64,000 nucleotides of DNA from CALJTV01 sp036821185 (GTDB lineage Bacteria > Chloroflexota > Dehalococcoidia > GIF9 > UBA5629): NCBI GenBank assembly GCA_036821185.1, contig DAISKD010000001.1:1-64000 (forward strand), given 5' to 3'. Below are positions 33,179 through 41,469 of this stretch, piece by piece. The notes under the pieces were generated by a model, which did not search any database, was not told where the DNA came from, and saw nothing but the letters and a program-made list of their open reading frames with translations. The stretch's first letter is position 1. Each line of letters opens with the position of its first letter. A program made the position numbers and the translations under genes.

Positions 33179-34312
33179 CTAGACCAGGCCTATCTGTTGT
33201 GCTACTATCTCCCGATGGAAGTCGGTGCCACCGAAGGCGGCGTCTGCCGATTTGGACCTTCTATAATAGAGTGATATATCGTGGTCGTAGGTGACACCGA
33301 TAGCCCCGTGCAGCCTTACTGCCCATTTGGCTATATTTTTATAGGCCTCGTTGACAAATGACTTTGCCATAGAGGCTTCCTTTTCACAGGGCATACCAAC
33401 TGATTCCATCCATGCTGCTTTATAGACAAGGTATCGGCTGGTTTGCATTGCTGTCCACATGTCAGCCATGATGTGTTGCAGGGCCTGGAATGCCCCGATA
33501 GGCCTATCGTATTGCACTCTTTCCTTGGAGTATGCCACAGTCATTTCAACACACACCTGCATAGCTCCCACAGATTCAGCGCATTTGATGATGGCCCCTT
33601 TGCGCAAAAAGTTTTTCACTATTGGCCATCCTTCGTCCAGTTTGCCTAGCAGGTTATCTTTGGGCACGGATACATTGTCAAAACGGACTTCACACAGCTT
33701 GTCGTCAGCTATGGTGGGCATTACCTCACATTTTATACCAGGTGCCTTGGCATCGACCAGAAACAGGCTTACACCTTTTTCTGGGTCGGCACCAGACTTT
33801 GTCCGGGCGACACAGACCATATAGTCAGCCACGTGTGCCATCTCTACGAACATCTTAGAGCCGTTAATGACGAAACTATCACCTCGTGCATTGGCGCTAA
33901 CAGTTACCCCGGTTGCACTCAAAGTGCCTTCAGCTTCAAGTAGAGCAGTGGTTAAGATCAAATCACCTTTGGCTATTTTAGGCAGGAATTCCCTCTTCTG
34001 CTTTTCGGTTCCTGCCTCCATAACAGGGAATGTGCTGGTTACAGTGCAGATAAATGGCCCGGGCAGGATGTTGCGTCCTATCTCTTCGACGAGAACTGTA
34101 AGGTCTTGGAACGTATATCCCATGCCATCATATTGCTCTGGAATCACCAGCCCCATCCAGCCCAGTTCGGCCATTTTCCTCCACAGCTCAGGGGAATATC
34201 CCTTGGGGCTCTGTTCGACTTCTCTTACTAAACTTTTGGGACACTCGGTAGCTAGAAAATCGCGTGCCATTTTTCTCAGGATTTCCTGTGCCTCGGTGAA
34301 CCTTAGATCCAT
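33179..34312 (-). CDS. Acyl-CoA dehydrogenase, second of pair
   Basis: 377 residues, FAD-dependent, dehydrogenating an acyl-CoA at the alpha-beta bond. The N-terminal helical domain (GYTFQDLTVLVEEIG), the middle beta domain (SFVINGSKMFVEMAHVADYMVCVART) and the C-terminal helices (VQYDRPIGAFQALQHIMADM, RLHGAIGVTYDHDISLYYRRSKS) are complete. Next gene in line after another acyl-CoA dehydrogenase, and such pairs often form heteromeric enzymes for bulky substrates such as steroid side chains or aromatic acids. The substrate here is unknown. AAAGGAGG precedes the ATG. Confidence 0.9.
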   Translation of the reverse strand: MDLRFTEAQEILRKMARDFLATECPKSLVREVEQSPKGYSPELWRKMAELGWMGLVIPEQYDGMGYTFQDLTVLVEEIGRNILPGPFICTVTSTFPVMEAGTEKQKREFLPKIAKGDLILTTALLEAEGTLSATGVTVSANARGDSFVINGSKMFVEMAHVADYMVCVARTKSGADPEKGVSLFLVDAKAPGIKCEVMPTIADDKLCEVRFDNVSVPKDNLLGKLDEGWPIVKNFLRKGAIIKCAESVGAMQVCVEMTVAYSKERVQYDRPIGAFQALQHIMADMWTAMQTSRYLVYKAAWMESVGMPCEKEASMAKSFVNEAYKNIAKWAVRLHGAIGVTYDHDISLYYRRSKSADAAFGGTDFHREIVAQQIGLV

Positions 34313-34348
34313 GCTTCCTCCTTTAAGTTAACACGTTAGTCGAAGTTT

Positions 34349-35533
34349 CTATTTCATCCTCGGCAGCCCCAGGCCATACCAGGCAATAATATTTCTCTGG
34401 ATCTCGTTTGTCCCCATGGAAATGGTAGTGACAAAGCAGTCTTGGACTGCCCTTTCCCAGTGTCCCTGCATGGGTGCCCACTTAGAGAACTTGATCAGTC
34501 CAGAGGGACCAAGGATATCCATCATGGTAAAGGCAAAGCGCTCGCCCAGTTCGCTGTAAAATACTTTTGCTGCCGAGGCGTCCATCAGGGCCATCTCGTT
34601 ACGGTTCTGTAGGTCGGCTATCCGATACGATAGGGTTCGGGCTGCTTCCAGCTCGCAGGCTATCTGGGCTATGCGGTTGCGAATGACAGGGTCCTTGGCC
34701 AGCGGTTTCCCACCCCGGTTGGTTTCATTTAAGAATTTCACTACTTCCTCCAAGATCCGATCCATTGCTGCCACTTCGCCCATTCCAGACCTTTCGAAAC
34801 CTGCAAGTACGTTCACTACGGCCCAGCCTCCGTTTTCTTGCCCCACAATATTCTTGGCCGGAACGTGCACATCGTCGAAGTACACTTCACAGAACGGCGA
34901 TTCTCTGTACATATAAGGAATGGGTCTAACGGTAATACCAGGGGTTTTCATGTCAAGTAATATAAAAGTGAGGTTGTGATGTTTTCTGCCAGTCGGGTCA
35001 GTTTTGAATACACCAAAGCCCCAGTCAGCCCGATTAGCGCCTGTGTTCCAAGTTTTTTGCCCATTTATTATGTATTCGTCACCTTTTCTGATCGCTGTGG
35101 TACTGAGGACAGCAAGGTCAGAGCCGGCGTTGGGCTCACTCCAGAGTTCACACCACATGACCTCTGCTTTAGCAATAGGAGGCAGAAATTCCCGTTTGAT
35201 TTCCTCGCTCGCTGCTGCTAAGAGCGTTGGGGCAAGCATGCCCACACCGAATACGTCCACACCGGGGATCCCGTAGTAGCCTCTTGCTTCAGCAAAGAAG
35301 ACTCTGTCCATAGCATCTCCGATACCACCGTATTCCGGGGGCCAGCCCAATGCAAGCCAGTTTTTCTTGGCAAATTCCTTTGCGCAGTAAAGGTGGAATT
35401 CCCAGCATTCGTCCAGCGTGAATATAGTCTCTGTACCTATCATGGTTGCTGGTTTCTTGGGCTCCAGAGCTTTACATGCGTCGAAGAACATTTGCCTGCG
35501 TGCTTGTTGTTCTTTGGTGAGTTCAAAGTCCAT
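34349..35533 (-). CDS. Acyl-CoA dehydrogenase, first of pair
   Basis: 394 residues from the ATG at 35533 (AAGGAGG upstream); nine in-frame codons before it lack a site. WCELWSEPNAGSDLAVLSTTAIRKGDEYIINGQKTW is the FAD-binding middle domain, GFERSGMGEVAAMDRILEE and MGTNEIQRNIIAWYGLGLPR the C-terminal domain. The arrangement with a second, shorter dehydrogenase suggests a heteromeric complex. Electrons would pass to an electron-transfer flavoprotein, not encoded here. Confidence 0.9.
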   Translation of the reverse strand: MDFELTKEQQARRQMFFDACKALEPKKPATMIGTETIFTLDECWEFHLYCAKEFAKKNWLALGWPPEYGGIGDAMDRVFFAEARGYYGIPGVDVFGVGMLAPTLLAAASEEIKREFLPPIAKAEVMWCELWSEPNAGSDLAVLSTTAIRKGDEYIINGQKTWNTGANRADWGFGVFKTDPTGRKHHNLTFILLDMKTPGITVRPIPYMYRESPFCEVYFDDVHVPAKNIVGQENGGWAVVNVLAGFERSGMGEVAAMDRILEEVVKFLNETNRGGKPLAKDPVIRNRIAQIACELEAARTLSYRIADLQNRNEMALMDASAAKVFYSELGERFAFTMMDILGPSGLIKFSKWAPMQGHWERAVQDCFVTTISMGTNEIQRNIIAWYGLGLPRMK

Positions 35534-35699
35534 TTTTGCCTCCTTATTGTTTTTTCTCACCGTGAGGTGGTGGGCCCCTTTTCTAATTCTAAGCTTTGTC
35601 TCTGTATTTATTCAGTTATCCAATCTCACCCGTGATACACTTATACGACCAATAACATTCGGCAGCGTATTTACACACTGCAGCGTTCTCCGGTGGGAA

Positions 35700-35727
35700 A
35701 TTGTAGCACACATCTTATGTTTTCCAA
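35700..35727 (-). promoter_or_regulatory. Possible promoter of the acyl-CoA dehydrogenase pair
   Basis: Minus strand: TTGGAA (35722-35727), 16-base spacer ending TGC, TACAAT (35700-35705), an extended -10. It would give a leader of about 160 bases. Confidence 0.45.
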
Positions 35728-35819
35728 AGCCTAATCGGTAAGCTTCTAGCAATATTTATCGGACACGATGGGTCTAGTTGTGAAAATATACACGAGTTAT
35801 TTAATGCCAAGCTAGTATT

Positions 35820-36653
35820 TTAGTTGGTATTTAAGATGGCTTCAATACGATATCGCAGAGTGCCGGCTGGAACCTTCACTTCTATCTCCTGTCCCACCAT
35901 TTTGCCCAGAAGCGCTTGTCCCACGGGCGAGGCTGTGGATATTTTCCCTTCTCGTGGATTGGCTTCACTGCTATCGACGAGGATGTAGGTGAGAATTTCG
36001 TCCGTGGTGAGGTCTTTAAGTCTGACGGTATCACCGAGGCCTATTACTTGGTTTTTCCTTTCTTGAGCGTTGACTATTGTAGCGTTCTTCAGGATTGATT
36101 CTAGTTCTCTGATACGTGCTTCAACCTGCCCCTGGTACTCTTTCATGGCTTCGAACGGGGCATTTTCACGCAAATCTTTATCAGCTGCCGCCTTCCGTAG
36201 CTCTTCGGCTATTCGGGGGCGCTCTTTTTTCAAGGATTCCAGTTCTGCCTGTAACTTCTGGTAGCCCTCTTGGGTTAACATTGTCTTGGAAACAGAGGCA
36301 GGGCTTCTTTTTGGTGCTGTATATGATGCCGTCTTCTTGCTTTTTATTGAGGTAGCCAGATTAGTAGTGGTAAGCCCCTGTTTGTAGGCATAACTTAGGA
36401 ATGTCTTTATTGCTTCTAGCCTTTCAGTTGCTCCGGGAGCTGTGGTGGGGATCTGTTGCGCGTAATTTTCGATCTGAGGGGTGGTCAGCTTAGTTATTGG
36501 ATATGTTTCGCCAAACCATCGCACGAATTTGTGAATTTCCTGTTGAATTTTCGCTCTCTTCTCTGGTGGTAAGGTGAGGAAAAAGTCGGTCGCTAATTTT
36601 TTTAGGTCGTAAGTCAGCGGATTCAAGTTTTGTGCTTTTCGACTGGCATCCAT
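35820..36653 (-). CDS. greA: GreA-family transcription elongation factor with integrase-like N-terminal domain
   Basis: 277 residues, against about 158 for ordinary GreA. Residues 125-200 are the GreA coiled coil, starting MLTQEGYQKLQAELESLKKE, with the tip acids Asp160 and Glu163 (KDLRENA) needed to promote transcript cleavage by RNA polymerase. Residues 205-275 are the C-terminal FKBP-like domain. Residues about 30-105 resemble the SAM-like core-binding domain of XerC/phage integrases: KFVRWFGETYPITKLTTPQIENY, then FLSYAYKQGLTTTNLA. A basic, Ser/Lys-rich linker joins them. No recombinase catalytic domain is present. The frame is continuous, so this is a true fusion. Confidence 0.85.
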   Translation of the reverse strand: MDASRKAQNLNPLTYDLKKLATDFFLTLPPEKRAKIQQEIHKFVRWFGETYPITKLTTPQIENYAQQIPTTAPGATERLEAIKTFLSYAYKQGLTTTNLATSIKSKKTASYTAPKRSPASVSKTMLTQEGYQKLQAELESLKKERPRIAEELRKAAADKDLRENAPFEAMKEYQGQVEARIRELESILKNATIVNAQERKNQVIGLGDTVRLKDLTTDEILTYILVDSSEANPREGKISTASPVGQALLGKMVGQEIEVKVPAGTLRYRIEAILNTN

Positions 36654-36670
36654 AGTTGTGTCCGGCGGAA

Positions 36671-36700
36671 AATATAGATGACGGCTACCGCTGTTGTCAA
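36671..36700 (-). promoter_or_regulatory. greA promoter (short leader)
   Basis: Minus strand: perfect TTGACA (36695-36700), 18-base spacer, TATATT (36671-36676). Predicted start near 36664 leaves about 11 bases before the ATG and no Shine-Dalgarno, so translation may be leaderless-like. Confidence 0.6.
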
Positions 36701-36771
36701 ACTTTCAATTTTTTGCGCTCCAGCGGTGTGTTAAGTTCAATTCTTGTACTTCCTAGCATACTGGTCGCTTG

Positions 36772-37248
36772 CTAACTCTTACTGGCATGTTTTGATGGCA
36801 AAGACACTAAAGCAGAACCGGGGGTTGTTATCTCTCCTTTTCCGTTCTCTACCCAGATTTGACATTCAACTAGAAATTCGCCATTTTCTTCATACTTTTT
36901 GACCACTTTACCTTTGCACCACCATGTTTCACCTGGTTGTGGTTCTGTCATAGTCTTCATTTTGCGAGGATAGTCCATGGCACGATACTGACATGATAAT
37001 CTCTTTAATACCCCTTCCTCTCCGATCCAGTCAATCATAAGCTGGCCTAGCCATGCCCGTTTTAGGGCACCGTGTACGATTGGTGCGCCCACACCTATAT
37101 TTTTGGCAAATTCCTCGTCGTAATGGAGCGGATTGAAGTCTCCCGAGGCCCCAGCCCATTGAACCAGCATCCTTGTGGTAGCGACTTTTGCTAAGGGGGT
37201 AATTTCCATACCCACCTCCACGTCTTCGTAGTAGAGTTGCTTTGCCAT
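36772..37248 (-). CDS. MaoC-like hotdog dehydratase
   Basis: 158 residues. VEVGMEITPLAKVATTRMLVQWAGASGDFNPLHYDEEFA contains the hydratase 2 motif with the catalytic Asp and His (D-x4-H in GDFNPLH). GAPIVHGALKRAWLGQL completes the hotdog core. It hydrates enoyl-CoA or dehydrates 3-hydroxyacyl-CoA (R-specific in known cases). With the next gene it probably forms a heterodimer in which only this subunit is catalytic. AGGAGG upstream of the ATG. Confidence 0.86.
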   Translation of the reverse strand: MAKQLYYEDVEVGMEITPLAKVATTRMLVQWAGASGDFNPLHYDEEFAKNIGVGAPIVHGALKRAWLGQLMIDWIGEEGVLKRLSCQYRAMDYPRKMKTMTEPQPGETWWCKGKVVKKYEENGEFLVECQIWVENGKGEITTPGSALVSLPSKHASKS

Positions 37249-37285
37249 TTTTCCTTTACCTCCTGGCTTACAGTTACCTAGAACG

Positions 37286-37762
37286 CTAGAACATGATGAA
37301 TGTCTGCTTTGCCTTCAACGCCAAGCTACCGTTTTGATTCACGTAGTCAATCTCGATGGTGGTGAACAGAGTTCTACCAAGACGCGTTTGTTTCTCCGTG
37401 ATATTGGTAATCGTGGTCGAAGCCACCAAAATTTCCCCGGCACCGATGGGTTCGAAAAACTCGAATTCGACACCTCCATCTAGTAGTCTTGCCGGTGCCC
37501 CTGCCTTTACTAGTAGCTCTACCGGGCCTTCAGTGATCCGTCGGTGTTTCACGGGCCAACCTGTGAAACCTGGTGGACACATCAGCCTGCCGAACTTGCT
37601 CTTTTTGGCGTAATCTATATCATTATATAAAGGATTGCGGTCGCCTATAGCTTCGGCATAGCGCTGAATTGCTCCTTCTTCTACCTTGAAGATTACTGGC
37701 TCTGAGCGTACTCCTATCAATTTTTGCAATTTTTCACTGATTGTTGAGGGTTCCTCAGCCAT
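37286..37762 (-). CDS. FAS1-like (MaoC N-terminal type) hotdog subunit
   Basis: 158 residues. Matches the MaoC_dehydrat_N pattern: YAEAIGDRNPLYNDIDYAKKSKFGRLMCPPGF, then EFEFFEPIGAGEILVASTTITNI. The position of the catalytic His is Tyr here (NPLY), so this chain is probably the non-catalytic, substrate-binding partner of the MaoC subunit encoded 37 bases downstream. The pair resembles HadA/HadB-type heterodimers. ATG with AAGGAGG nearby. Confidence 0.84.
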   Translation of the reverse strand: MAEEPSTISEKLQKLIGVRSEPVIFKVEEGAIQRYAEAIGDRNPLYNDIDYAKKSKFGRLMCPPGFTGWPVKHRRITEGPVELLVKAGAPARLLDGGVEFEFFEPIGAGEILVASTTITNITEKQTRLGRTLFTTIEIDYVNQNGSLALKAKQTFIMF

Positions 37763-37923
37763 AGCTTAGATCCTCCTTTCTGTTTTAATTGCGTAGTGTC
37801 CTTGCCACCAGGCAATAGCGCTTTTGTTAACTCTACCACAATCGTCTGTGGGCTTCAAAGAAAAACAGTTTGCAAATGCGTCTTAAGAGAAATCGGTTCT
37901 GTTTTGTTTTGCTGCTGGTTCTT
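37763..37923. other. Short intergenic region before the dehydratase pair
   Basis: 161 bases between the FAS1-like gene and the IPT/TIG gene stop. It must hold the dehydratase promoter or be read through; I see no clear promoter, terminator or small gene. Confidence 0.3.
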
Positions 37924-39543
37924 TTACGCCTTGATTACCAAGAACCATATCCAGACCACTAAGCCAACTAGGGAGAGTGGGCCGATAATTAGAACCACAA
38001 GCACGAGTGGAGAAAATACGACCGCCTCAAATTGGCCTGGCTCTGACCACGGACTTTCAAACCCGAACTTGTCTGTTGCTTTTATTCGCCAGGTATAGTG
38101 GCCCTGAGGCAGGTTGCACTTATAGTTTGTCTTAGTCAGATGTTCTTCAATCAGGACTGTTGTGACGGAGTCTTCGCCCCAGCCTCGGTCAACTTGAAGG
38201 GTATAGGTCACCTCTTCGTTTTCGGTGGTGCCAGACCAGCTTAACTCAATTCCGGGTGCCAGCGAACCTTCATTTGGTGATTTGTTCCCCAGCGTCAGGA
38301 GGTGCAGCAAAAAAGCACCGCTGCGTGATAGAAGTTTATCTATTGAGTTGAAGATCTCCAACTTTTCCTGATTTTTGGGGTAAAAAAGCCTTGGGGGCGT
38401 AGGGGCTGTCCTTTCTACTACAAAACTTGCTTTAGCAACATTACCCGAGTTCCCCGACGCTGTTAAGGTGTGTTCGCCTTTATGGCTTTCTGGGACCTGG
38501 AAAGCGAATTGGAAGCAACCAAAGTCATCCACGGTGACAGTATCTAGAAAGGTCGAATCGAATTCTATACTAACTGTCTCCCTGCTGGTAAAACCGGTTC
38601 CTTTTACAACGATTCTATCTCCCTTGCTGCCGGAATCAGGCTGTAGTTCGACCTTCGGAATTACCTTGAATTGAGTATCCGGTACTATACCTTTCGGGGT
38701 AAAGCTGCTTCCATAGACACCGATCGTGTGATAGCCAGCGGTTGAAGGAGGTATGGTTATGGTAGTGTCCCAGCTGCCATCACCCCCGCCAACTATATTG
38801 CACTTTATTATTTCGTTATCGTATGTGATTGTAATACCATCTTCACCGGTACGAAAACCAAATCCCCTGATTGTGACCTCTGTACCTACGGGACCTGAGA
38901 GGGGTTCGACTTTGGCTACCGGTGCCACGATGTATTTTAACGTGCCAACCTCTTCAGCAGTGGTGATGCTGCCCGATATAGAGATGAAATGTTCACCTTT
39001 TGTTGTGTCCGGAGCTTCGCAAGTCACACCCCACGAGCCGAGTTGGTTTGCTTTTGTTGATGACAGTAATATTTTGTTGTCCCAGAATATCTTGATGTCC
39101 TTCTCAAAAGCTGCGAAACCAGTTCCAGTGATAGTCAGAGGTGTGTGTGCCGTGCCAATATCTGGGAAGATCTTAACGAGCGGTGTTACCGTAAATATTA
39201 GTGATGCTAGTTCTTTGTTGGAAGAGGTACTGAACTCTCTGATCGTTATAGTGTGTTTACCCCGAGCAGAAGGCGGGGCTTTGAACTTGTAGCTTAGTTC
39301 ACCATTAGCCTTGACCGGCACCTTCGGATCTAGTATCTGGCCATCCCAGTGGATCGACACGAAGCGGCAGTCGGTCACTTTTCCGGTAATCAATATATCT
39401 GTGCCCACCGGACCTGAATCTGGGGAGAGCATGACTGCATCTTGAGCTTGCAAATACGGAGGAAGTATTAGGTAAATCAGCAGTACCAGAAAAACAATCC
39501 CCGCTCCTCGCACGAATCTTAAGACCGCATTCCGTGGTGGCAT
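37924..39543 (-). CDS. IPT/TIG-repeat surface protein with C-terminal anchor
   Basis: 539 residues. The N-terminus has a signal-like hydrophobic stretch (GIVFLVLLIYLILPPYLQAQ). Four Ig-like IPT/TIG repeats follow, each opening P-x-S/I-G-x-x-G/H-T and turning at G-x-G-F: near residues 40, 125, 210 and 300. A fibronectin III-like domain comes next (LSWSGTTENEEVTYTLQVDRG to RIKATDKFGFESPWSEP). A last membrane segment (VVFSPLVLVVLIIGPLSLVG) with a short tail anchors it. No enzymatic motif is seen. It is likely an exposed structural or adhesive protein. It stands alone after proS with its own promoter. Confidence 0.82.
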   Translation of the reverse strand: MPPRNAVLRFVRGAGIVFLVLLIYLILPPYLQAQDAVMLSPDSGPVGTDILITGKVTDCRFVSIHWDGQILDPKVPVKANGELSYKFKAPPSARGKHTITIREFSTSSNKELASLIFTVTPLVKIFPDIGTAHTPLTITGTGFAAFEKDIKIFWDNKILLSSTKANQLGSWGVTCEAPDTTKGEHFISISGSITTAEEVGTLKYIVAPVAKVEPLSGPVGTEVTIRGFGFRTGEDGITITYDNEIIKCNIVGGGDGSWDTTITIPPSTAGYHTIGVYGSSFTPKGIVPDTQFKVIPKVELQPDSGSKGDRIVVKGTGFTSRETVSIEFDSTFLDTVTVDDFGCFQFAFQVPESHKGEHTLTASGNSGNVAKASFVVERTAPTPPRLFYPKNQEKLEIFNSIDKLLSRSGAFLLHLLTLGNKSPNEGSLAPGIELSWSGTTENEEVTYTLQVDRGWGEDSVTTVLIEEHLTKTNYKCNLPQGHYTWRIKATDKFGFESPWSEPGQFEAVVFSPLVLVVLIIGPLSLVGLVVWIWFLVIKA

Positions 39544-39627
39544 CAGTTTCTTTTTGTATGACGATATTGAACTCTGAACAGGTCGTGAGGCGCTTTTGAT
39601 CGATCTATGTCACGATAACAAGTGACC

Positions 39628-39656
39628 AGTTTACACTACTAGTTGGCTGAAATCAA
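39628..39656 (-). promoter_or_regulatory. Possible promoter of the IPT/TIG gene
   Basis: Minus strand: TTGATT (39651-39656), 17-base spacer, TAAACT (39628-39633), about 85 bases upstream of the ATG. Confidence 0.4.
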
Positions 39657-39756
39657 CCTGGGCTTTGACTAAGTGATCCTGCCTCAAATGGCAACTGCTC
39701 TGTGTTTGGCAGTAAGGCAGTCTTCAGTACGCCGGGTGGCATTGTAGCAGGATATC

Positions 39757-41469
39757 CTATTTTTGTCTCCCGTAGTTTTCCAGCAAGGTTTTCACTTGCT
39801 GTGGTAGATCTCTTAAAGGGATGAGGTGTGTCTGTTCTTCCCCACGCCATTTGATCTCGATGCTTTCGTTCTGCAGTGTGCGACGGCTTAGTGTCATGCG
39901 AAGAGGGATCCCGAGAAGGTCAGCATCGTTGAATTTTACTCCCGCAGATTCGGCACGGTCGTCAAGAAGCACCTCTACACATTCGTTCAGGAGTTCTTGG
40001 TAAATCTTTTCTGCGGCTTCGACAATGGCCCTATCCTCCACATTTATCGGACATAGGTAGACCTGGAATGGCGCCACAGCCAAAGGCCATATAATACCTT
40101 TGTCATCGTGGTTCAGCTCGACTATGGCCGCTAGCAACCTGCCCAGGCCGATACCGTAGCACCCCATTATTAGGGGTCGAGAGGTACCATTCCTGTCAAT
40201 AAAATACGCCCCCAGTCTCTCGCTGAGGAAAGTACCCAGCTTAAAAATGTGCCCTATTTCGATCCCTCGACTTGAGAGTAGTTTTTCACCGCATTTTGGA
40301 CAGCTATCTCCTGGTCGGGCCGAGACGATATCACTTAAGATGTCGACCGTGAAATCTCGTGGATAGTTTACATTTTTCAAATGGACATCTGGCCTGTTGC
40401 CGCCAGCGACAAAATTGGTGCCCAGTGTGATTGAATCGTCGGCTATGACTTTTATCCCTTTTATACCCACAGGCGAAGCAGCTCCAGGTACTAGGCCCGC
40501 CATAGTAACCTCGTCCTCTGTAGCTAGGCGTATGTCGGAGCATTTCAGTAAGTTTTTTAGCTTGGTCTCGTTTACCTCAAAATCGCCGCGTATGATGACA
40601 AAAATGAGCTCCCCGTCTGCTAGGTAGAACACTGCCTTAAGTGTTTGGCTGGTTAGTACCCCCACAAAGTTGGCGACCTCTTCGATCGTTTTTATGCCGG
40701 GTGTCGATATCTCTTCTAGCGGCAATGTAGGCATTCTGGCTTGTACCGGTTTGACGCTCTGGGCTCTTTCTTTGTTAGCAGCATAATCGCATGATGGGCA
40801 GTGGATAATCTCGTCCTCACCGCTTTCTGTGATGAGCATGAACTCGTGAGACTCTTTACCACCTATTGCTCCGCTGTCAGCTTCTACCAGTAAGGCAGGT
40901 AAACCGCAGCGTGAGTAAATATTCCTGTATGCCTGGATCATCTTCTTGTAGGTCTCATCTAGGCCCTCTTCGCTGGCATCAAAGCTGTAGAGGTCTTTCA
41001 TAATGAATTCTCTAACGCGTAGCAGGCCACCTCTGGGGCGTGGTTCGTCACGGAATTTGTTTTGTATTTGATAGAGCAAGAGAGGTAAATCGCGGTAGCT
41101 TCTCACGTAGCGGCGGACAAGTACTGTAATGATCTCCTCATGTGTTGGTCCTAGAACTAGCTGATGCTCCTTGCGGTCGATGATAGTGAACAGCGTCTTC
41201 CCAAAAGAAGGGAGCCTTCCTGATTCTTGCCAGAGCTCTGTCGGTTGCAGCATGGACAGCATCAATTCCTGTCCACCTACCCTGTCCATTTCCTCGCGGA
41301 CTATTGCTTCTATCTTGCGGAGAACACGCCATCCGAGCGGTAAAAATGAATAGATACCGCTCGAAATTTGATGGATCATTCCAGCCCTCAGAAGGAGCTG
41401 ATGACTTACAGTGTCTGCTTCAGAGGGTATTTCTTTGAATGTCCTAGCAAAAAGTCTTGAGAATCTCAC
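39757..41469 (-). CDS. proS: Prolyl-tRNA synthetase
   Basis: 570 residues, bacterial type with editing (INS) domain. Class II motif 1 (GIYSFLPLGWRVLRKIEAIVREEMDRVGGQE), motif 2 (FRDEPRPRGGLLRVREFIMKDLYSF) and motif 3 (GCYGIGLGRLLAAIVE) are clear; the INS domain lies between and bears GGNRPDVHLKNVNYPRDF. The C-terminal domain binds the anticodon. GTG start overlaps the ispG stop as GTGA. Last gene of the rpsB cluster. Confidence 0.96.
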   Translation of the reverse strand: MRFSRLFARTFKEIPSEADTVSHQLLLRAGMIHQISSGIYSFLPLGWRVLRKIEAIVREEMDRVGGQELMLSMLQPTELWQESGRLPSFGKTLFTIIDRKEHQLVLGPTHEEIITVLVRRYVRSYRDLPLLLYQIQNKFRDEPRPRGGLLRVREFIMKDLYSFDASEEGLDETYKKMIQAYRNIYSRCGLPALLVEADSGAIGGKESHEFMLITESGEDEIIHCPSCDYAANKERAQSVKPVQARMPTLPLEEISTPGIKTIEEVANFVGVLTSQTLKAVFYLADGELIFVIIRGDFEVNETKLKNLLKCSDIRLATEDEVTMAGLVPGAASPVGIKGIKVIADDSITLGTNFVAGGNRPDVHLKNVNYPRDFTVDILSDIVSARPGDSCPKCGEKLLSSRGIEIGHIFKLGTFLSERLGAYFIDRNGTSRPLIMGCYGIGLGRLLAAIVELNHDDKGIIWPLAVAPFQVYLCPINVEDRAIVEAAEKIYQELLNECVEVLLDDRAESAGVKFNDADLLGIPLRMTLSRRTLQNESIEIKWRGEEQTHLIPLRDLPQQVKTLLENYGRQK

